This document shows positions 12,613-12,991 of a stretch of DNA of 12,991 nt, piece after piece (the stretch's first letter is position 1; each line of letters starts with the position of its first letter). Source of the stretch: Nitriliruptoraceae bacterium. Its GTDB lineage: Bacteria > Actinomycetota > Nitriliruptoria > Nitriliruptorales > Nitriliruptoraceae. The notes beneath the pieces were generated by a model. It saw only the letters and a list, made by a program, of their open reading frames with translations. It did not search any database and had not been told where the DNA came from. Both the position numbers and the translations under genes were made by a program. The stretch lies in NCBI GenBank assembly GCA_007118045.1, contig SKTG01000045.1:1-12991 (forward strand), read 5' to 3'.

Positions 12613-12991
12613 TCAGGGCAGCTGCGGCACGGAAGCGCGGGCGACGGTCGGCCCCTCGTGCGCCGGATCGCGGCGGTCCGGTTCGGCGGTCACCCAGAAC
12701 GTGCGGAAGTCCTCCAGGGAGCCACGTGCCTGCAGTTCAGCTGCGACCTCCCCGTCGACCGTCGTGAGTTGCCCGATGCTCACGATGCGCCCGTCCTCGC
12801 CGTACAGCCAGGCCTCGTAGACGCCCGGCTCCTCGAGGGCCGGCAGCCCGTCGAGCCGCAGCTCGACCCGCAGCCGCTCGTCGGCCGGTGTGAACACGAC
12901 CAGGCCGGCCACCTCGGCCGTCTCCGACCCGGCCTCGAGCGGGACGGCGACGCTGGGCTCCGGCGGCGCCGCGAGCTGCCACCCGAGGGCG
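12613..12991 (-). CDS. Anti-sigma factor, RskA-like C-terminal domain (N-terminus outside window)
   Basis: The minus-strand frame is open from the right edge to TGA at 12613, giving about 126 residues. It reads ALGWQLAAPPEPSVAVPLEA, then VVFTPADERLRVELRLDGLP, VYEAWLYGEDGRIVSIGQL, SLEDFRTFWVTAEP and EGPTVARASVPQLP. The YEAWLYGEDGRIVSIG strand and the ending 'E-P-D-x-x-P-x-x-x-G-P-T-V-A-x-A' are typical of the extracytoplasmic beta domain of anti-sigma-K factor RskA and relatives (COG5343). In that family an N-terminal zinc-finger-like or ASD domain binds an ECF sigma factor inside the cell, followed by one membrane helix; those parts, and the sigma gene, would lie beyond the right edge. The next gene on this strand is the COG4315-type lipoprotein, probably part of the same regulon. 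Confidence 0.82.
   Translation of the reverse strand, partial: ALGWQLAAPPEPSVAVPLEAGSETAEVAGLVVFTPADERLRVELRLDGLPALEEPGVYEAWLYGEDGRIVSIGQLTTVDGEVAAELQARGSLEDFRTFWVTAEPDRRDPAHEGPTVARASVPQLP

Noticed and set aside
1..12991. CRISPR arrays, tRNA or rRNA genes, insertion sequences, integrases, attachment sites
   Set aside because: No regularly spaced repeats of suitable length, no cloverleaf or rRNA-like sequence, and no transposase or integrase motifs were seen on either strand.

Overview
This window is GC-rich chromosomal DNA (roughly 70% GC by eye) from a bacterium that looks actinobacterial. Proteins use mostly G/C-ending codons, GTG starts and GTGA/TGATG overlaps occur, and putative terminators are long GC hairpins without T-tracts. 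Two lipoproteins carry long Asp/Glu-rich linkers, which hints at a salt-adapted or deep-branching actinobacterium such as the Nitriliruptoria. That placement is inference only. No rRNA, tRNA, CRISPR array, integrase or transposase was found.

Layout. (1) 1-1664: the start of a TetR-family regulator (minus strand) diverges from an ABC-2 type exporter operon that has decayed. The ATPase has lost its Walker A half and carries a frameshift. The permease has lost two internal blocks. A near-palindromic operator candidate survives between regulator and operon. (2) 1669-4824: a class I fructose-bisphosphate aldolase (minus) diverges from a universal stress protein gene that is closely coupled to a sodium:alanine symporter-family transporter, closed by a strong hairpin. 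(3) 4852-6303: a stand-alone Smr-domain protein, an SRPBCC protein and a YfcE-like phosphodiesterase. (4) 6424-8465: a two-gene unit of a HAD phosphatase and a CapA-family lipoprotein with overlapping stop and start. (5) 8475-11028: a short tandem repeat, a general-stress FMN-binding protein, and a full-length fatty acid alpha-dioxygenase homologue, an uncommon enzyme for such a genome. (6) 11291-12991: a secreted CHRD protein, a lipoprotein with COG4315-type secreted repeats, and the C-terminal part of an RskA-like anti-sigma factor, suggesting an ECF-sigma-controlled envelope module.

Most genes fit a housekeeping and stress or envelope theme (USP, general stress FMN protein, SRPBCC, anti-sigma factor, secreted repeat proteins). 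The points most worth a second look are the alpha-dioxygenase, the multiply deleted exporter operon with its preserved regulatory region, the in-frame duplication of the CHRD gene's stop-codon segment, and the USP-transporter coupling. I did not see a clear, wholly new multi-gene defence or mobile system here.
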